50,933 nt of DNA from Nitrospiraceae bacterium (GCA_003599025.1 QZIL01000106.1:1-50933); one strand, 5' to 3'; counted from the first letter of the stretch, positions 19,042 through 29,195 are shown. Translations and numbers: made by a program. Notes: generated from the letters alone by a model not told the origin.

Positions 19042-19438
19042 TCCTGTTTTTCATCTGTTTCGGTGACGGTTGCGGAATATTGATAAGACAATAATTCCTT
19101 ATGGAGGACACAAATTCCAGATAGTCCTGTGAAGGATTTACCAGCTCAACTCCCATGCTTTTGAGATTATTATCAACCTTTACCAGCCTTCTTATTTTCA
19201 CAATGACCTTAAGCGTCCCTGCCCTTAAGGGGACATGGACCACACAATATGATTTAAAAGGGTTGAGCAGGTCAGCTTTAGATTTCACAGGAAGAGACTG
19301 GTCAGCTTCAATGTACATGCCGATTAATGAAAGGTCTTTCAAAGTGCCGGCGTAACTCTGGTTGTTATAAAAAAAAGAAGTCCGGATATGTACCGGTATT
19401 CGCTCGTAGGCCCTTTTTCTTGAATAAAACTTACTCAC
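19034..19438 (-). CDS. PilZ-domain protein
   Basis: 134 aa; RAYER (RxxxR) and DLSLIG (DxSxxG); 3' end overlaps rluD convergently by 8 nt. Confidence 0.75.
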   Translation of the reverse strand: MSKFYSRKRAYERIPVHIRTSFFYNNQSYAGTLKDLSLIGMYIEADQSLPVKSKADLLNPFKSYCVVHVPLRAGTLKVIVKIRRLVKVDNNLKSMGVELVNPSQDYLEFVSSIRNYCLINIPQPSPKQMKNRII

Positions 19439-19728
19439 CGGATTACCCCCTTTATGAGGCCGTGTGAATTATAAGTCCTTCTGTCGCTCAATCTGGAATT
19501 CGCAATTTACATGCCCTCGATTAAACATTTATAAATCAAGCAATTACGCATTCTTCAACCAGGACAAATACTGCCAGATTGACAATTGACGCTGCCAGAT
19601 TGACATGATACGATCTTTATTATTGTCCGGATCATTATATTTATAGCCATACACTACAGCTTCTACTTCTATAAGCCGAAAGGGATAGAACAAAGGCCGT
19701 AAACTGATAAGCAGAACACTTTGCATAA

Positions 19729-20934
19729 ATGAGAAAAGCCTTAAGAACATTTATACCCGTTGCAGCATATTTTCTGGCCGCGGGTTATTTCACCCTGTTT
19801 ATGCCTGACCTTCTATACGCTTTCCATGAAGGCGGGATAGGGTATTGCGAGGGCTGCCATGATATGCACAGTCAAAAGCAGGGCAGAAGCCTTAGAACAG
19901 ATGATGACGGCAATCCGGGATCTGCGGTATTTATGCTAAAAGGCTCTGACCCGAGCTCAACCTGCCTGACATGTCATGCTGAGGAGGGTGCGTTCTACAA
20001 TGTATTCAGCAGTGATGGCTCACAGTATACTCCCGGCGGAGACTTCTACTGGCTGAAAAAGACCTTCACATCAATAGTAAATGGAAAAGTATACATCAGC
20101 GATAGCCATAGCCACGGCCACAATATTGTTGCCGGTGATTACGGCCTGATGGAAGACCGGATATCAAGTTCTGCACCTGGAGGGACATATGCTTCTTCTG
20201 CTATGGGATGCATCAGCTGCCATAATCCGCACGGGACAATAACCGGCAATGCCGCCAATAGCAGGCCGATTTCAGGGTCAGGATCTTACGGGAAGCCTGC
20301 ACCGCAAGGCACGATAACAGGCAATTACAGGCTGCTCGGCGGGCAGGGTTATAACGGAGGAAGCATGTCCAATGGTGTGAGTTTTGCCTATCCGGCTCCG
20401 GTAGCTGTTGCAAATGCTCTTAACTGGACTGAAACCGATTCAAACCATCCTGCATACGGCTCAGGCATGTCAGAATGGTGCGCCAATTGCCACAATGATA
20501 TGCTTGCTGCCGGCCGCAAACACCCTGCAGGCAGTAATGCCCGGTTAAGCCCCGCGGTGATTACAAATTATAACTCTTACAAAAAAACAGGTGATTCAAG
20601 GGGGATGCAGGCCATCTCATATCTCTCCCTGGTCCCCTTTGAACTCGGAACAACCGATACTTCTTTACTAAACCCGTCCAGTTCAGCCGGGCCTGATACA
20701 TCAGGAAAGGCAAGTGTAATGTGCCTGACCTGTCACCGGGCCCACGCATCTGCCTTTCCATTAATAGGCAGATGGGATTTCAGTGCCACATTCATCTCCG
20801 ACTCGCACCCCGGGTCCGGTGACGCAGGGGTATCTGGTAAAGATGTACTTAACAGCTACTATGGCAGGGACATGGCTGCACATTTCGGCCTGTACCAGAG
20901 GTCACTTTGCAATAAGTGCCACGTGCAGGACTGA
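19729..20934 (+). CDS. Multiheme c-type cytochrome (6 CXXCH)
   Basis: CEGCH, CLTCH, CISCH, CANCH, CLTCH, CNKCH; N-terminal signal/anchor. Confidence 0.88.
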   Translation: MRKALRTFIPVAAYFLAAGYFTLFMPDLLYAFHEGGIGYCEGCHDMHSQKQGRSLRTDDDGNPGSAVFMLKGSDPSSTCLTCHAEEGAFYNVFSSDGSQYTPGGDFYWLKKTFTSIVNGKVYISDSHSHGHNIVAGDYGLMEDRISSSAPGGTYASSAMGCISCHNPHGTITGNAANSRPISGSGSYGKPAPQGTITGNYRLLGGQGYNGGSMSNGVSFAYPAPVAVANALNWTETDSNHPAYGSGMSEWCANCHNDMLAAGRKHPAGSNARLSPAVITNYNSYKKTGDSRGMQAISYLSLVPFELGTTDTSLLNPSSSAGPDTSGKASVMCLTCHRAHASAFPLIGRWDFSATFISDSHPGSGDAGVSGKDVLNSYYGRDMAAHFGLYQRSLCNKCHVQD

Positions 20935-21023
20935 TCCTCTCAATATTTGGTGATATGACAAAGTTTCATATGGTGATACAACCAGAATATCATTTAGTTT
21001 TATGAGATAACAGCAAAAAAGTG

Positions 21024-21202
21024 ATTATAGCCAATCTCAAAACAAAAAAATGATACAACCTCTTGGATGTCATTCCGGCTTGGGAGCCTGCCCCGACTTT
21101 TTCGGGGGAATCTTTGTTTGTTTTCAGGTAGATTCCCGACGCGCTTCGCTTGCCGGAATGACGGTCCAGATTTAATAACCTGTTTTGAGATAGATTCTAA
21201 CT
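21024..21202. repeat. Nested inverted-repeat (MITE-like) element
   Basis: Outer ends related to the 13.0-13.4 kb element (TTATAGCCAATCTCAAAACA / TGTTTTGAGATAGATTCTAA); inner GTCATTCCGGCTTG...GCCGGAATGAC (21069-21162). Confidence 0.65.
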
Positions 21203-21316
21203 CCATATATGCAGCTATCAGTTTCTTAATACTATCTGCTCATCATGCCATACTGGCATATTCATTGCACATTACTTCCTAAAATCACAGCTGATACATC
21301 ATAATGTAAACACAAA

Positions 21317-24316
21317 ATGAAACTGCTCTTCATATCTCTTGTCTATCTGTTGTTCTTCCTGTCAGGGGCCGCTGCCCTGGTCTATCAGGTGGTATGGGTA
21401 CGTTCATTAAGCCTCATATTCGGAGGGACACACCTTGCAGTGACTACTGTTCTGTCTGTTTTTATGGGTGGACTTGCCCTCGGCAGCCACCTCATCGGCA
21501 AACGGGTTGATGAGATGAAAAACCCCCTCCGTTTCTATGGAATACTTGAAATCGGCATTGCCCTGTCCGCAGTCATGTTCATTGCATTGATAAACATCTA
21601 TCCCTCGGTTTACATATTTCTGGTACAGGGCAAAGAAGATTCAAGGTTTTATCTCACCTTTATACGTGTAGTGTTTGCTTTTATTTCACTGATAATCCCT
21701 GCAACCCTGATGGGAGGGACACTCCCTGTTCTCACAAGGTTTATTGCCGGGCAGTCTGAAAAGATCGGGACTCATCTGTCATTACTTTATGGCATTAATA
21801 CCTTCGGTGCAGTCGCAGGTACGGCTGCAGCCGGTTTTTATCTGCTGCGTTCCTACGGAGTGAGTACGACTCTTCATATAGCCATTGCAGCAAACATAGT
21901 TATCGGCGTGGCCAGTCTCCTGCTTGACATCAGGATGCCGGCCGTATTTAGTGGTCCTGATAAGACCCGGGGCAAAAAATCTCCTGATGCATCGTCTGAA
22001 AGAGATGAAACAACAGACATCCTGCCGCTCAGGCTTGTTCTTTTCGGTATAGGAGTCAGCGGTTTCTGCGCCCTTGGATATGAGGTCCTCTGGACCAGGG
22101 TCCTCACATTGACCATTGGAACGAGCGTGTACGGGTTTACCATCATGCTCGCTGCCTTTCTGACCGGAATTGCCCTTGGCAGCCAGGCCTACGGACTCTT
22201 CATGAAGATTTTGCTCTCAGGAAAGAGTGTCATCGAGAGGCACATCCTCGGTTTTGGCGGGGTTCAGGTCTTAATAGGTATGGCCGCCCTTTTTGTTACC
22301 TTTAACATCCGTGACCTTCCCCTGCACTCGGTTACACTTAAAAATTATTTCCTCGGCATGGGACTCAGCACATTCAACGCGCGTCAGTGGGCCAATCTGG
22401 CTATTGCCTTCACCTACATGCTTGTTCCTGCCTTCTTTATGGGCCTCGCCTTTCCTCTGGCAGGCAGGGTCAACACAGCATACAGGAACAAGTTAGGGCA
22501 CGCTGTGGGAGATGTGCTTGCTTATAATACGATAGGTGCGATCCTGGGTTCAGCTGTAAGCGGATATTTCATGATATATTTCTTTGGTCTCGAAAGGTCC
22601 CTCCAGCTGCTGACAGTCATAAATACCGGCTTCGGATTTCTGGTGATATTCAGCCTGCGTAATTTGAGGTCCGTAAATGCAGGAATTGCATTTGCGACAG
22701 TTGCCGTAATGGCATTGCTCATACTCAATCCGCATGTCTTCAGGATGTGGGACGCTCAGTTTTTTGCCATATTCCAGAATAACCGGCCCGAAATCTACGA
22801 CACTCCTGAAAAGGTAAAGGACGCTATTGAAAACACGGATGTCCTTTTTTATCACGAAGGCATCGACTCAACCATCAGCTCTATAAAGGCCAGGGGCGGC
22901 TCGCAGTCCGCCATGGTCAATGGAAAAGTCGTAGCGTCCGATGTTCCCGGTGACCGGCAGCTCCAGTTGACCCTCGGTCATCTGCCTATGCTCCTCCATA
23001 AAAAACCTGAAAAAGTATTTGTTGTAGGTCTGGGTACCGGGATGACGCTGGGGGCGGCCTCCGTCCACCCTGAGATAAAAGAGCTGACACTGGCAGAGAT
23101 CGAACCGAATGTGACAGGTGTTGCAAGGACCTTCGGAAAATACAATAATTATGTCCTTGAAAACCCGAAGCTCAGGACCGTCTTTACTGACGGCAGGAAT
23201 TATCTTCTGACTACAGAGGATAAATTTGATGTCATCAACGCAGACCCGATACACCCGTGGACCCAGGGCTCAGGGTATCTTTATACGGCTGATTATTTCA
23301 GACTGGCCTCTGAGAAACTCCTGCCGGGCGGGATCGTGTGCCAGTGGCTGCCGATCTACGAACTGAGCATTGATGACCTCAGGTCGGTTGCAAAGACCTT
23401 TTCCCTCAATTTCAAATATACCATGGCCTGGCTCACCTATTTCGACGCAGCGCTTATCGGCAGCAACTCTCCCCTGCTCATTAACGAGGAAGAACTCCAG
23501 AGGCGCATAGCATATCCGGCAGTGTCAGAAGACCTGAAGCAGGTAATGATGGGGTCTGCAGATGAGTTTCTCAGTTATTTTATAATGGGCACAGAGGGCA
23601 TGAAGGCATTCAGCAGCAGCGGGACCATAAATACAGATGATAATCTGTATCTTGAGTTCTCAGCCCCCCGTTCCATGGGAAAAAATGTTATGGAACAAAA
23701 CGTCAGTGCCATTGTGCGTTATCGCGAAAGCATACTTCCATACCTCGTACCTGCAGGAGATGAAAAGGAGCGTCAGGAACAGAAGAACAGGTGGGAGCTC
23801 AACAGGCAGGCAGCAGCTGTGTATGACCCTGCCCACTTCATGTTTCTTGGTCAGCAATATGACAGGCCGGAGTTCCGTTTTCTGATGGCGGAACTCGATA
23901 TGAAGTATCCCTGGTATGCACCAGGCAGATTTCTGCAGGCTGAACATCTTCGTGAAGCATCAAGAATACCGGTCCTGCTCAGGAGGGCAGAGTTCGCTTT
24001 TTTAAATAAGAATGGTCAGAAGGTTGTAAAAGAAATCTCCGCAGTAATTGCCGGAGTGAGCAGTGAAAGGGCCGCCCTGCTCTTTGTAGACAATGAGGCA
24101 AAGATCATTTACGGGCAGGTTTATTTTAACGGAAACAACATTAATGAATTGATGAACAGATTTGCAGATAATGTGCTTTCAGAAATTCAGCAGGCTTATT
24201 ATTCAGAAGCAAAGACTGCATTGTCACATGGGAAAGAACTTCCCTCGCTAGAACAGGGCATGGACAGAATGTCAGGTATTATCAAGACAAAAGTGCAGAA
24301 GCAGGAGGCCAATTAG
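21317..24316 (+). CDS. Fused MFS-like membrane / spermidine synthase-like protein
   Basis: 999 aa; N-term FLSGAAALVYQVVWVRSLSLIFGGTHLAVTTVLSVFMGGLALGS repeated in second half; C-terminal VFVVGLGTGMTLGAA ... DVINADPIHPW SAM-type domain. Confidence 0.9.
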   Translation: MKLLFISLVYLLFFLSGAAALVYQVVWVRSLSLIFGGTHLAVTTVLSVFMGGLALGSHLIGKRVDEMKNPLRFYGILEIGIALSAVMFIALINIYPSVYIFLVQGKEDSRFYLTFIRVVFAFISLIIPATLMGGTLPVLTRFIAGQSEKIGTHLSLLYGINTFGAVAGTAAAGFYLLRSYGVSTTLHIAIAANIVIGVASLLLDIRMPAVFSGPDKTRGKKSPDASSERDETTDILPLRLVLFGIGVSGFCALGYEVLWTRVLTLTIGTSVYGFTIMLAAFLTGIALGSQAYGLFMKILLSGKSVIERHILGFGGVQVLIGMAALFVTFNIRDLPLHSVTLKNYFLGMGLSTFNARQWANLAIAFTYMLVPAFFMGLAFPLAGRVNTAYRNKLGHAVGDVLAYNTIGAILGSAVSGYFMIYFFGLERSLQLLTVINTGFGFLVIFSLRNLRSVNAGIAFATVAVMALLILNPHVFRMWDAQFFAIFQNNRPEIYDTPEKVKDAIENTDVLFYHEGIDSTISSIKARGGSQSAMVNGKVVASDVPGDRQLQLTLGHLPMLLHKKPEKVFVVGLGTGMTLGAASVHPEIKELTLAEIEPNVTGVARTFGKYNNYVLENPKLRTVFTDGRNYLLTTEDKFDVINADPIHPWTQGSGYLYTADYFRLASEKLLPGGIVCQWLPIYELSIDDLRSVAKTFSLNFKYTMAWLTYFDAALIGSNSPLLINEEELQRRIAYPAVSEDLKQVMMGSADEFLSYFIMGTEGMKAFSSSGTINTDDNLYLEFSAPRSMGKNVMEQNVSAIVRYRESILPYLVPAGDEKERQEQKNRWELNRQAAAVYDPAHFMFLGQQYDRPEFRFLMAELDMKYPWYAPGRFLQAEHLREASRIPVLLRRAEFAFLNKNGQKVVKEISAVIAGVSSERAALLFVDNEAKIIYGQVYFNGNNINELMNRFADNVLSEIQQAYYSEAKTALSHGKELPSLEQGMDRMSGIIKTKVQKQEAN

Positions 24317-24814
24317 AGTCTGTCCATAAATTATAGCATGTCAGTTTCGTCATGCCCGAAGCCTGCCCTCTAATGTCGTAATCGGGGGTTCTTAATCAGA
24401 CATCCAGGGTTCAACAGGCTCACCATGGCAGTTTATCCCCTGGGACTGTCGAATGGTGGTTCCGGCCCTGAATTTACCCCGCCTCACCACTCACCATGGC
24501 TATCAAAGATGACAATGATGTATGAGGATTCCGTGGTTATATTTAGAAATTTGAGCCTTACACCTCTCCTGACCAATTTTCGATTAAATCGTAAATTAGT
24601 CACATGCATCAAAAGCTGTAAGTCCCGAGAAAGGCCTACTGGACATAGTCGAAATATTTGATGTCCATGACGCCGGACATAAATATGACCAGACATATTC
24701 TGCGATTAAAGAAATTAAGAAAATATGCTTGCTAAGAATATACCACCGAAGTGCATAGGAAAACTCCTGATTGACATTTATGTTAGCAGTGATATGATTG
24801 GATCATAATTTGTT

Positions 24815-24890
24815 TCCGATAATGTCAGAGCGACCGTGAAGGGGGACGGAATGCAATGGGTCTTAATAAGTAAGACAGCCGAGCTGCCGG
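24815..24890 (+). ncRNA. Putative divergent GEMM-I-like (c-di-GMP/cGAMP) riboswitch aptamer
   Basis: By-eye match to GGGGACGCAAAGCCACGGGUCU...AGACAGCCGGGUUGCCG: here GGGGACGGAATGCAATGGGTCT...AGACAGCCGAGCTGCCGGA, GUGAA loop (24836-24840), stem GTCTTA-ATAAG-TAAGAC. Confidence 0.45.
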
Positions 24891-24921
24891 AGGATGCGCC
24901 TTTGGTGAGTTCGGTTTTTTT
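24879..24921 (+). terminator. Intrinsic terminator / attenuator upstream of lipoprotein gene
   Basis: CCGAGCT (24879-24885) pairs AGTTCGG (24908-24914), inner GCC/GGT and AGG/CCT, then TTTTTTT; 5' arm overlaps the putative aptamer. Confidence 0.6.
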
Positions 24922-24943
24922 ATTAACATAAGGAGGTATAATC

Positions 24944-25528
24944 ATGCTATTGAGAGGGAATAAGTTCGACGTAAGCCTGTGTACACTTGCCGTAATGTTA
25001 GTAGTCATTGGTACACTTGGCTGTGCAGGACCTTATTATAGCCACTCTTTCAAAACTGACTGGCCCGATGCATATAGAGCATCAAATGTGCTTGCGCTTG
25101 CACCCGTGGAGGTCCCGTCGGATCTCCCCAAAGCTGACCAAGCAGAACAGTTCTTTGCTTTTGCTATCTCGGAGAAGCTGAGGATGGGAGGGTTCCAGGT
25201 CGTGGGGCCTGATGTCTACGAACAAACGATGTTCGAGATCACACGGGAGAGAGGCGGATCCTATGATGTCATCACGGGCAAAAAGGACGAGAAAAAGTTT
25301 CAGGAACTTCAAAGGGCCTGCTTGAAGCAACTTGAGACCACCACTGGAGCCAAAGCATTGCTGCAAGCTAAGGTTGTAGTTGTATCAGCACCCTTCTCGG
25401 GCTGCCAAGCCAGTTGGGACGGAGCCACACAATCTATTGCGCATGCCTATCTCGGCATCTTCTGCCCGATTGGCAACATGTTCGGAAAGATTGCAGCCTT
25501 TTCACTTGTAAGGAGTATCTTTGGGTAG
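24944..25528 (+). CDS. Putative lipoprotein, unknown function
   Basis: 194 aa; lipobox LGCAG; AGGAGGT RBS. Confidence 0.8.
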   Translation: MLLRGNKFDVSLCTLAVMLVVIGTLGCAGPYYSHSFKTDWPDAYRASNVLALAPVEVPSDLPKADQAEQFFAFAISEKLRMGGFQVVGPDVYEQTMFEITRERGGSYDVITGKKDEKKFQELQRACLKQLETTTGAKALLQAKVVVVSAPFSGCQASWDGATQSIAHAYLGIFCPIGNMFGKIAAFSLVRSIFG

Positions 25529-25693
25529 CACTGGAGTTCAGTGAGATAAGTATGATCCAATGGACTCTCGTTTTTTTGACTTTACTTATTAAGTGAAACT
25601 CCCCGTGGCAGACCATGGGGGATTCTACAAAGCTTTCGCTAAAAAAAAGAATTAATGGATAATAAAGATCAGATAATTAATAAATGAGATGCC

Positions 25694-26752
25694 ATGATGA
25701 GGTTATATAAACTTTTTTATTTATTAGTTACATGCTTATCATTCTTTGCTTGTGCAACAGGGCCATCTTTAAGATCGTCAATCCCTCAGTTGTACTTCAG
25801 TAAGCCACACGGTTCTGACTGGGTTGCATGGACGGATAGTCCCGGATTTACCAAACCAACTCCAAAAGGCAGATACCATACAATAATTACTATGGCCGGT
25901 TTCAAAAAAACAGATCTTTCGATTAACAACATCGATGAACTCAAGAAATTTGCAGAGGATAATTATAGAGATCCTCGTCTCACGTATAGGAATGTTGCGA
26001 TCACGGAATTCAGCTACTGCGGAAGGGATTGTGTGAAAGTCCAGTTCATAGCAGAAGATCATTTAGTGCCTTATGCCCCCCTGGACAATTTTTTCATCGT
26101 AAATGGATATGATTATTTATGTCTTTCACCTGACAGTCCGGGAGTTCTCATTTATTCTTCATACAGTCAGAGATACCTTCAGGATGAGAAGCCGTTAGAA
26201 GGATTGGAAGCTGAGGTAGAGCCCTTTATGCGAAGCATTGTATATATACGATCAGAAGGCAAAGAGATGCCACTTATAAGTGCATCAAAAAAAGGCGATG
26301 CTTCAGGTGTAAGACAAAGTCTTAAGGAGGCTGTTGATATTAACGCAAAGGGCACTGCCTCCGATTGGGGTAAAACAGCACTAATAGAGGCTGCACATAG
26401 AGGTTATTCAGATATCGTAAAGATATTAATTGACGCAGGGGCAGATATAAACGCCACGGATTTCTATGGTGATACAGCACTGATGCTTGCTATTGATCAA
26501 GACAATCATGAAATTGTCAGAATGCTGCTGAATTCAGAGGCAGACGTTAATGCGCAGAATATTACATATGGAACAACTGCGTTAATGGGCGCTGCGAGAA
26601 AAGGCAATGAAGAAGTGATAAGAATGCTGATGACTGCCAAAGCGGACCCCGGAATTAAAGACTGGGCCGGGAATACAGCTTTAACAATAGCTGATAGGAA
26701 TGGACGCACGGCGATTATAGAGTTGCTTCAAAAAGCAGGGGCAAGGGAGTAA
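25694..26752 (+). CDS. Ankyrin-repeat lipoprotein with unique N-terminal domain
   Basis: Lipobox FFACA; repeats GKTALIEAAHRGYSDIVKILIDAGADINATD, GDTALMLAIDQDNHEIVRMLLNSEADVNAQN. Confidence 0.88.
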   Translation: MMRLYKLFYLLVTCLSFFACATGPSLRSSIPQLYFSKPHGSDWVAWTDSPGFTKPTPKGRYHTIITMAGFKKTDLSINNIDELKKFAEDNYRDPRLTYRNVAITEFSYCGRDCVKVQFIAEDHLVPYAPLDNFFIVNGYDYLCLSPDSPGVLIYSSYSQRYLQDEKPLEGLEAEVEPFMRSIVYIRSEGKEMPLISASKKGDASGVRQSLKEAVDINAKGTASDWGKTALIEAAHRGYSDIVKILIDAGADINATDFYGDTALMLAIDQDNHEIVRMLLNSEADVNAQNITYGTTALMGAARKGNEEVIRMLMTAKADPGIKDWAGNTALTIADRNGRTAIIELLQKAGARE

Positions 26753-26768
26753 GTGGTGCGAGGTTTTT

Positions 26769-27728
26769 ATGAAGATATATAATCTTCTCAAAATCATTAT
26801 ACAGTCTCTTTTACTTATATTATGTTACGGCTGTGCTGGAGCTATCTTGCAGGAAGCAGCAAAAGGAGACACTGCAAAAGTTCAAGAGCTACTAAACAAA
26901 GGTGTCAATGTCAACGATATATCATCAAATGGATATACCCCCCTGTATGCAGCTGCTGAAAAGGGGCGTACAGATACCATCAAACTACTGCTTGCAAGAG
27001 GAGCAAACCCGAACTATCAAATGGCGTCAGATAGTTGTTGTCCTGGATGGACTTCTTTAATGATAGCTGCTGCTAATGGCCATACCCAGGCTGTTCAAGT
27101 CCTTATTGACTCCGGCGCTGATGTTAATACGAGAAATAAATTCGGCCGAACAGCATTGATGTTCGTTTCAAAATATGGCTATACATCAATCATGAAGCTG
27201 TTGTTGGAGGCAGGAGCTACAGTGGATATTCAACCGAATGATAAAACAGAGCGGAATGCGCTGCTTGCGGCGGCAGGTCAAGGACATGCGGGTGCAGTAA
27301 GTATGCTTATCGATTACGGTGCTGATATCAACCTTGCTGATAACGATGGGTACAATGCTCTATTCGCAGCGACAACAGCAGGGCATGTTAGGGTAGTGAA
27401 GGTTTTGATAGATAAAGGGGCTGACTTGAATATAAGAAACAGGACAGGCAATACTCCCCTTGCGCTTGCAATAAATGAAGGATATTTCCAGATTGCAAAG
27501 GCTTTACTGGATGCCGATGCAGATCCGAATATGACATCTATGTATATGTCAACTCCTCTAATGGTCGCTTGTCAGAAAGGAGATAGGGATATGGTTCAAA
27601 TACTTCTCGATAAAGGGGCTGTTATCAATGCAAGAAATATATTTGGAACTACCGCACTTGGATACGCAACTTCATCAGGGCGTAAAGACATTATTGAATT
27701 GCTTCAAAAAGCAGGAGCAACAGAATAA
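26769..27728 (+). CDS. Ankyrin-repeat lipoprotein
   Basis: Lipobox CYGCAG; about eight ANK repeats, e.g. GYTPLYAAAEKGRTDTIKLLLARGANPN. Confidence 0.9.
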   Translation: MKIYNLLKIIIQSLLLILCYGCAGAILQEAAKGDTAKVQELLNKGVNVNDISSNGYTPLYAAAEKGRTDTIKLLLARGANPNYQMASDSCCPGWTSLMIAAANGHTQAVQVLIDSGADVNTRNKFGRTALMFVSKYGYTSIMKLLLEAGATVDIQPNDKTERNALLAAAGQGHAGAVSMLIDYGADINLADNDGYNALFAATTAGHVRVVKVLIDKGADLNIRNRTGNTPLALAINEGYFQIAKALLDADADPNMTSMYMSTPLMVACQKGDRDMVQILLDKGAVINARNIFGTTALGYATSSGRKDIIELLQKAGATE

Positions 27729-27749
27729 CATCCTTGCGGGAGGAAAGCA

Positions 27750-29150
27750 ATGAAACATCTGCTTATCTTTTTTATTGCAATTTGCTTACATCTTTATGGA
27801 TGCGCGAGTGTAAATGAAGCGATCGAAACTGATCCGGACATCCGTAAACTGTCCGAAGAAATAAAAAGGTCGCCATATGACCCCCGACCCCATTTACAGC
27901 TTGCCTTGCTGTATTCAAATAAGTACAAGACTAAGCATAGTATTTCTTATTTAGATCAGGCCATTCATGAGACAAGAGAGGCATTGCTTTTGGCTCCCGA
28001 TTTTCCCCCTGCTCATGGTCTGCTCAGCACTTTCTTGATTGAGAAAGCTTATGCCACACTCGATGAAGATTTGATCGACGAATCTAAAAATGAATATGAA
28101 AAAGCCATAAAATTAAATCCTGATTTTGCCAGGGCAAAAGATATATATCCACCCCATATCAGGACTGCACAACTTTACCTTATAAAGTCAGTAAAAGATA
28201 AAATATTCATAGACCGTGCCATACAGGAATTAAAGGTGTCTGTCAGGCTCAATCCGAATGTTAGCTTATCTCATTTTTTGCTTGGAGGAATTTACGAGGA
28301 CTTAGATAACAATGAGCTCGCGCTTTTCGAGTTCAATGAAGCTGCCCGTCTGGACCCTGACAACCCTGAAGTATATGCTCACATTGGCAGCTTGCACAAA
28401 ACTGGCGTACATTCCGGGGACGGCTGTCTGGATGAATCAGCTACTGAAAAAGGAATAGCTGCATATAGAGAGGCGGCAAAATTAGACCCTCACGAAGCGC
28501 TTTACCACAGAGAGCTCGGATGGTTTTACAGACATAAGGGATTGTATGATATGGAAGTATTTGAAGCTAGAGAGGCACTCAGATTAGAGAATAGTCATAA
28601 AAGCCATAAAGCATTAGGAGATGCCTTCCTATGGAAAGGTGAATTTGAACAAGCTGTAGAAGAATATTTAGAGGCTATAAGACTGCAGCCCAGAGATATT
28701 GACATCATCCGGACCTTGGCTTTCACTTATTTTCTTCTAAATAAATATGATAACGCAGTCAGGGAATTTACCAGATTTTTAAATAAAGCCGACTTGCCTG
28801 ACACTTATGCTTTGCTATGGAAATATTTATCCTTGAAAGAAATCGGTAAAGACATTGAAGCAGGAAAGCTGCTGGATGATTATACCGGTAGGTTTAAGGG
28901 TAAAAAATGGGAATCATTATTAATCAATTATCATCAAGGGGCCATAAGTGAATCTGATCTTATTTCTGGGACAAGACACAAGTGCGACAAAGCTGAGGCA
29001 TATTTTTATATAGGTTATAACGCTCTCCACACGGACAACCAGCAAAAGGCAAGGGAGTTTTTCCAGAAGACCCTTGATACCCATGTTTATTGTTATTATG
29101 AGTATGCCGCAGCCAGAGCGAAGCTTGCGCAATTAGATGCAATGAAGTGA
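27750..29150 (+). CDS. TPR-repeat lipoprotein
   Basis: Lipobox LYGCAS; PYDPRPHLQLALLYSNKYKTKHSISYLDQAIHETREALLLAPDFPPAHGLL. Confidence 0.88.
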   Translation: MKHLLIFFIAICLHLYGCASVNEAIETDPDIRKLSEEIKRSPYDPRPHLQLALLYSNKYKTKHSISYLDQAIHETREALLLAPDFPPAHGLLSTFLIEKAYATLDEDLIDESKNEYEKAIKLNPDFARAKDIYPPHIRTAQLYLIKSVKDKIFIDRAIQELKVSVRLNPNVSLSHFLLGGIYEDLDNNELALFEFNEAARLDPDNPEVYAHIGSLHKTGVHSGDGCLDESATEKGIAAYREAAKLDPHEALYHRELGWFYRHKGLYDMEVFEAREALRLENSHKSHKALGDAFLWKGEFEQAVEEYLEAIRLQPRDIDIIRTLAFTYFLLNKYDNAVREFTRFLNKADLPDTYALLWKYLSLKEIGKDIEAGKLLDDYTGRFKGKKWESLLINYHQGAISESDLISGTRHKCDKAEAYFYIGYNALHTDNQQKAREFFQKTLDTHVYCYYEYAAARAKLAQLDAMK

Positions 29151-29195
29151 AGTAATAATGAACAATTATTATCTTCTTATGATGAGAGGTAAATC

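Noticed and set aside
21067-21282. 71-aa ORF across the repeat before the spermidine synthase-like gene
   Set aside because: Translation of a palindromic repeat element, no family features
25580-25620. Hairpin CCCCGTGG-CAGA-CCATGGGG as terminator between first and second lipoprotein genes
   Set aside because: Stem is good but no immediate T-tract; could be a processing or weak attenuation site, so not called
26360-27720. Internal direct repeats in the ankyrin genes
   Set aside because: Explained by 33-residue ankyrin protein repeats, not an independent DNA element
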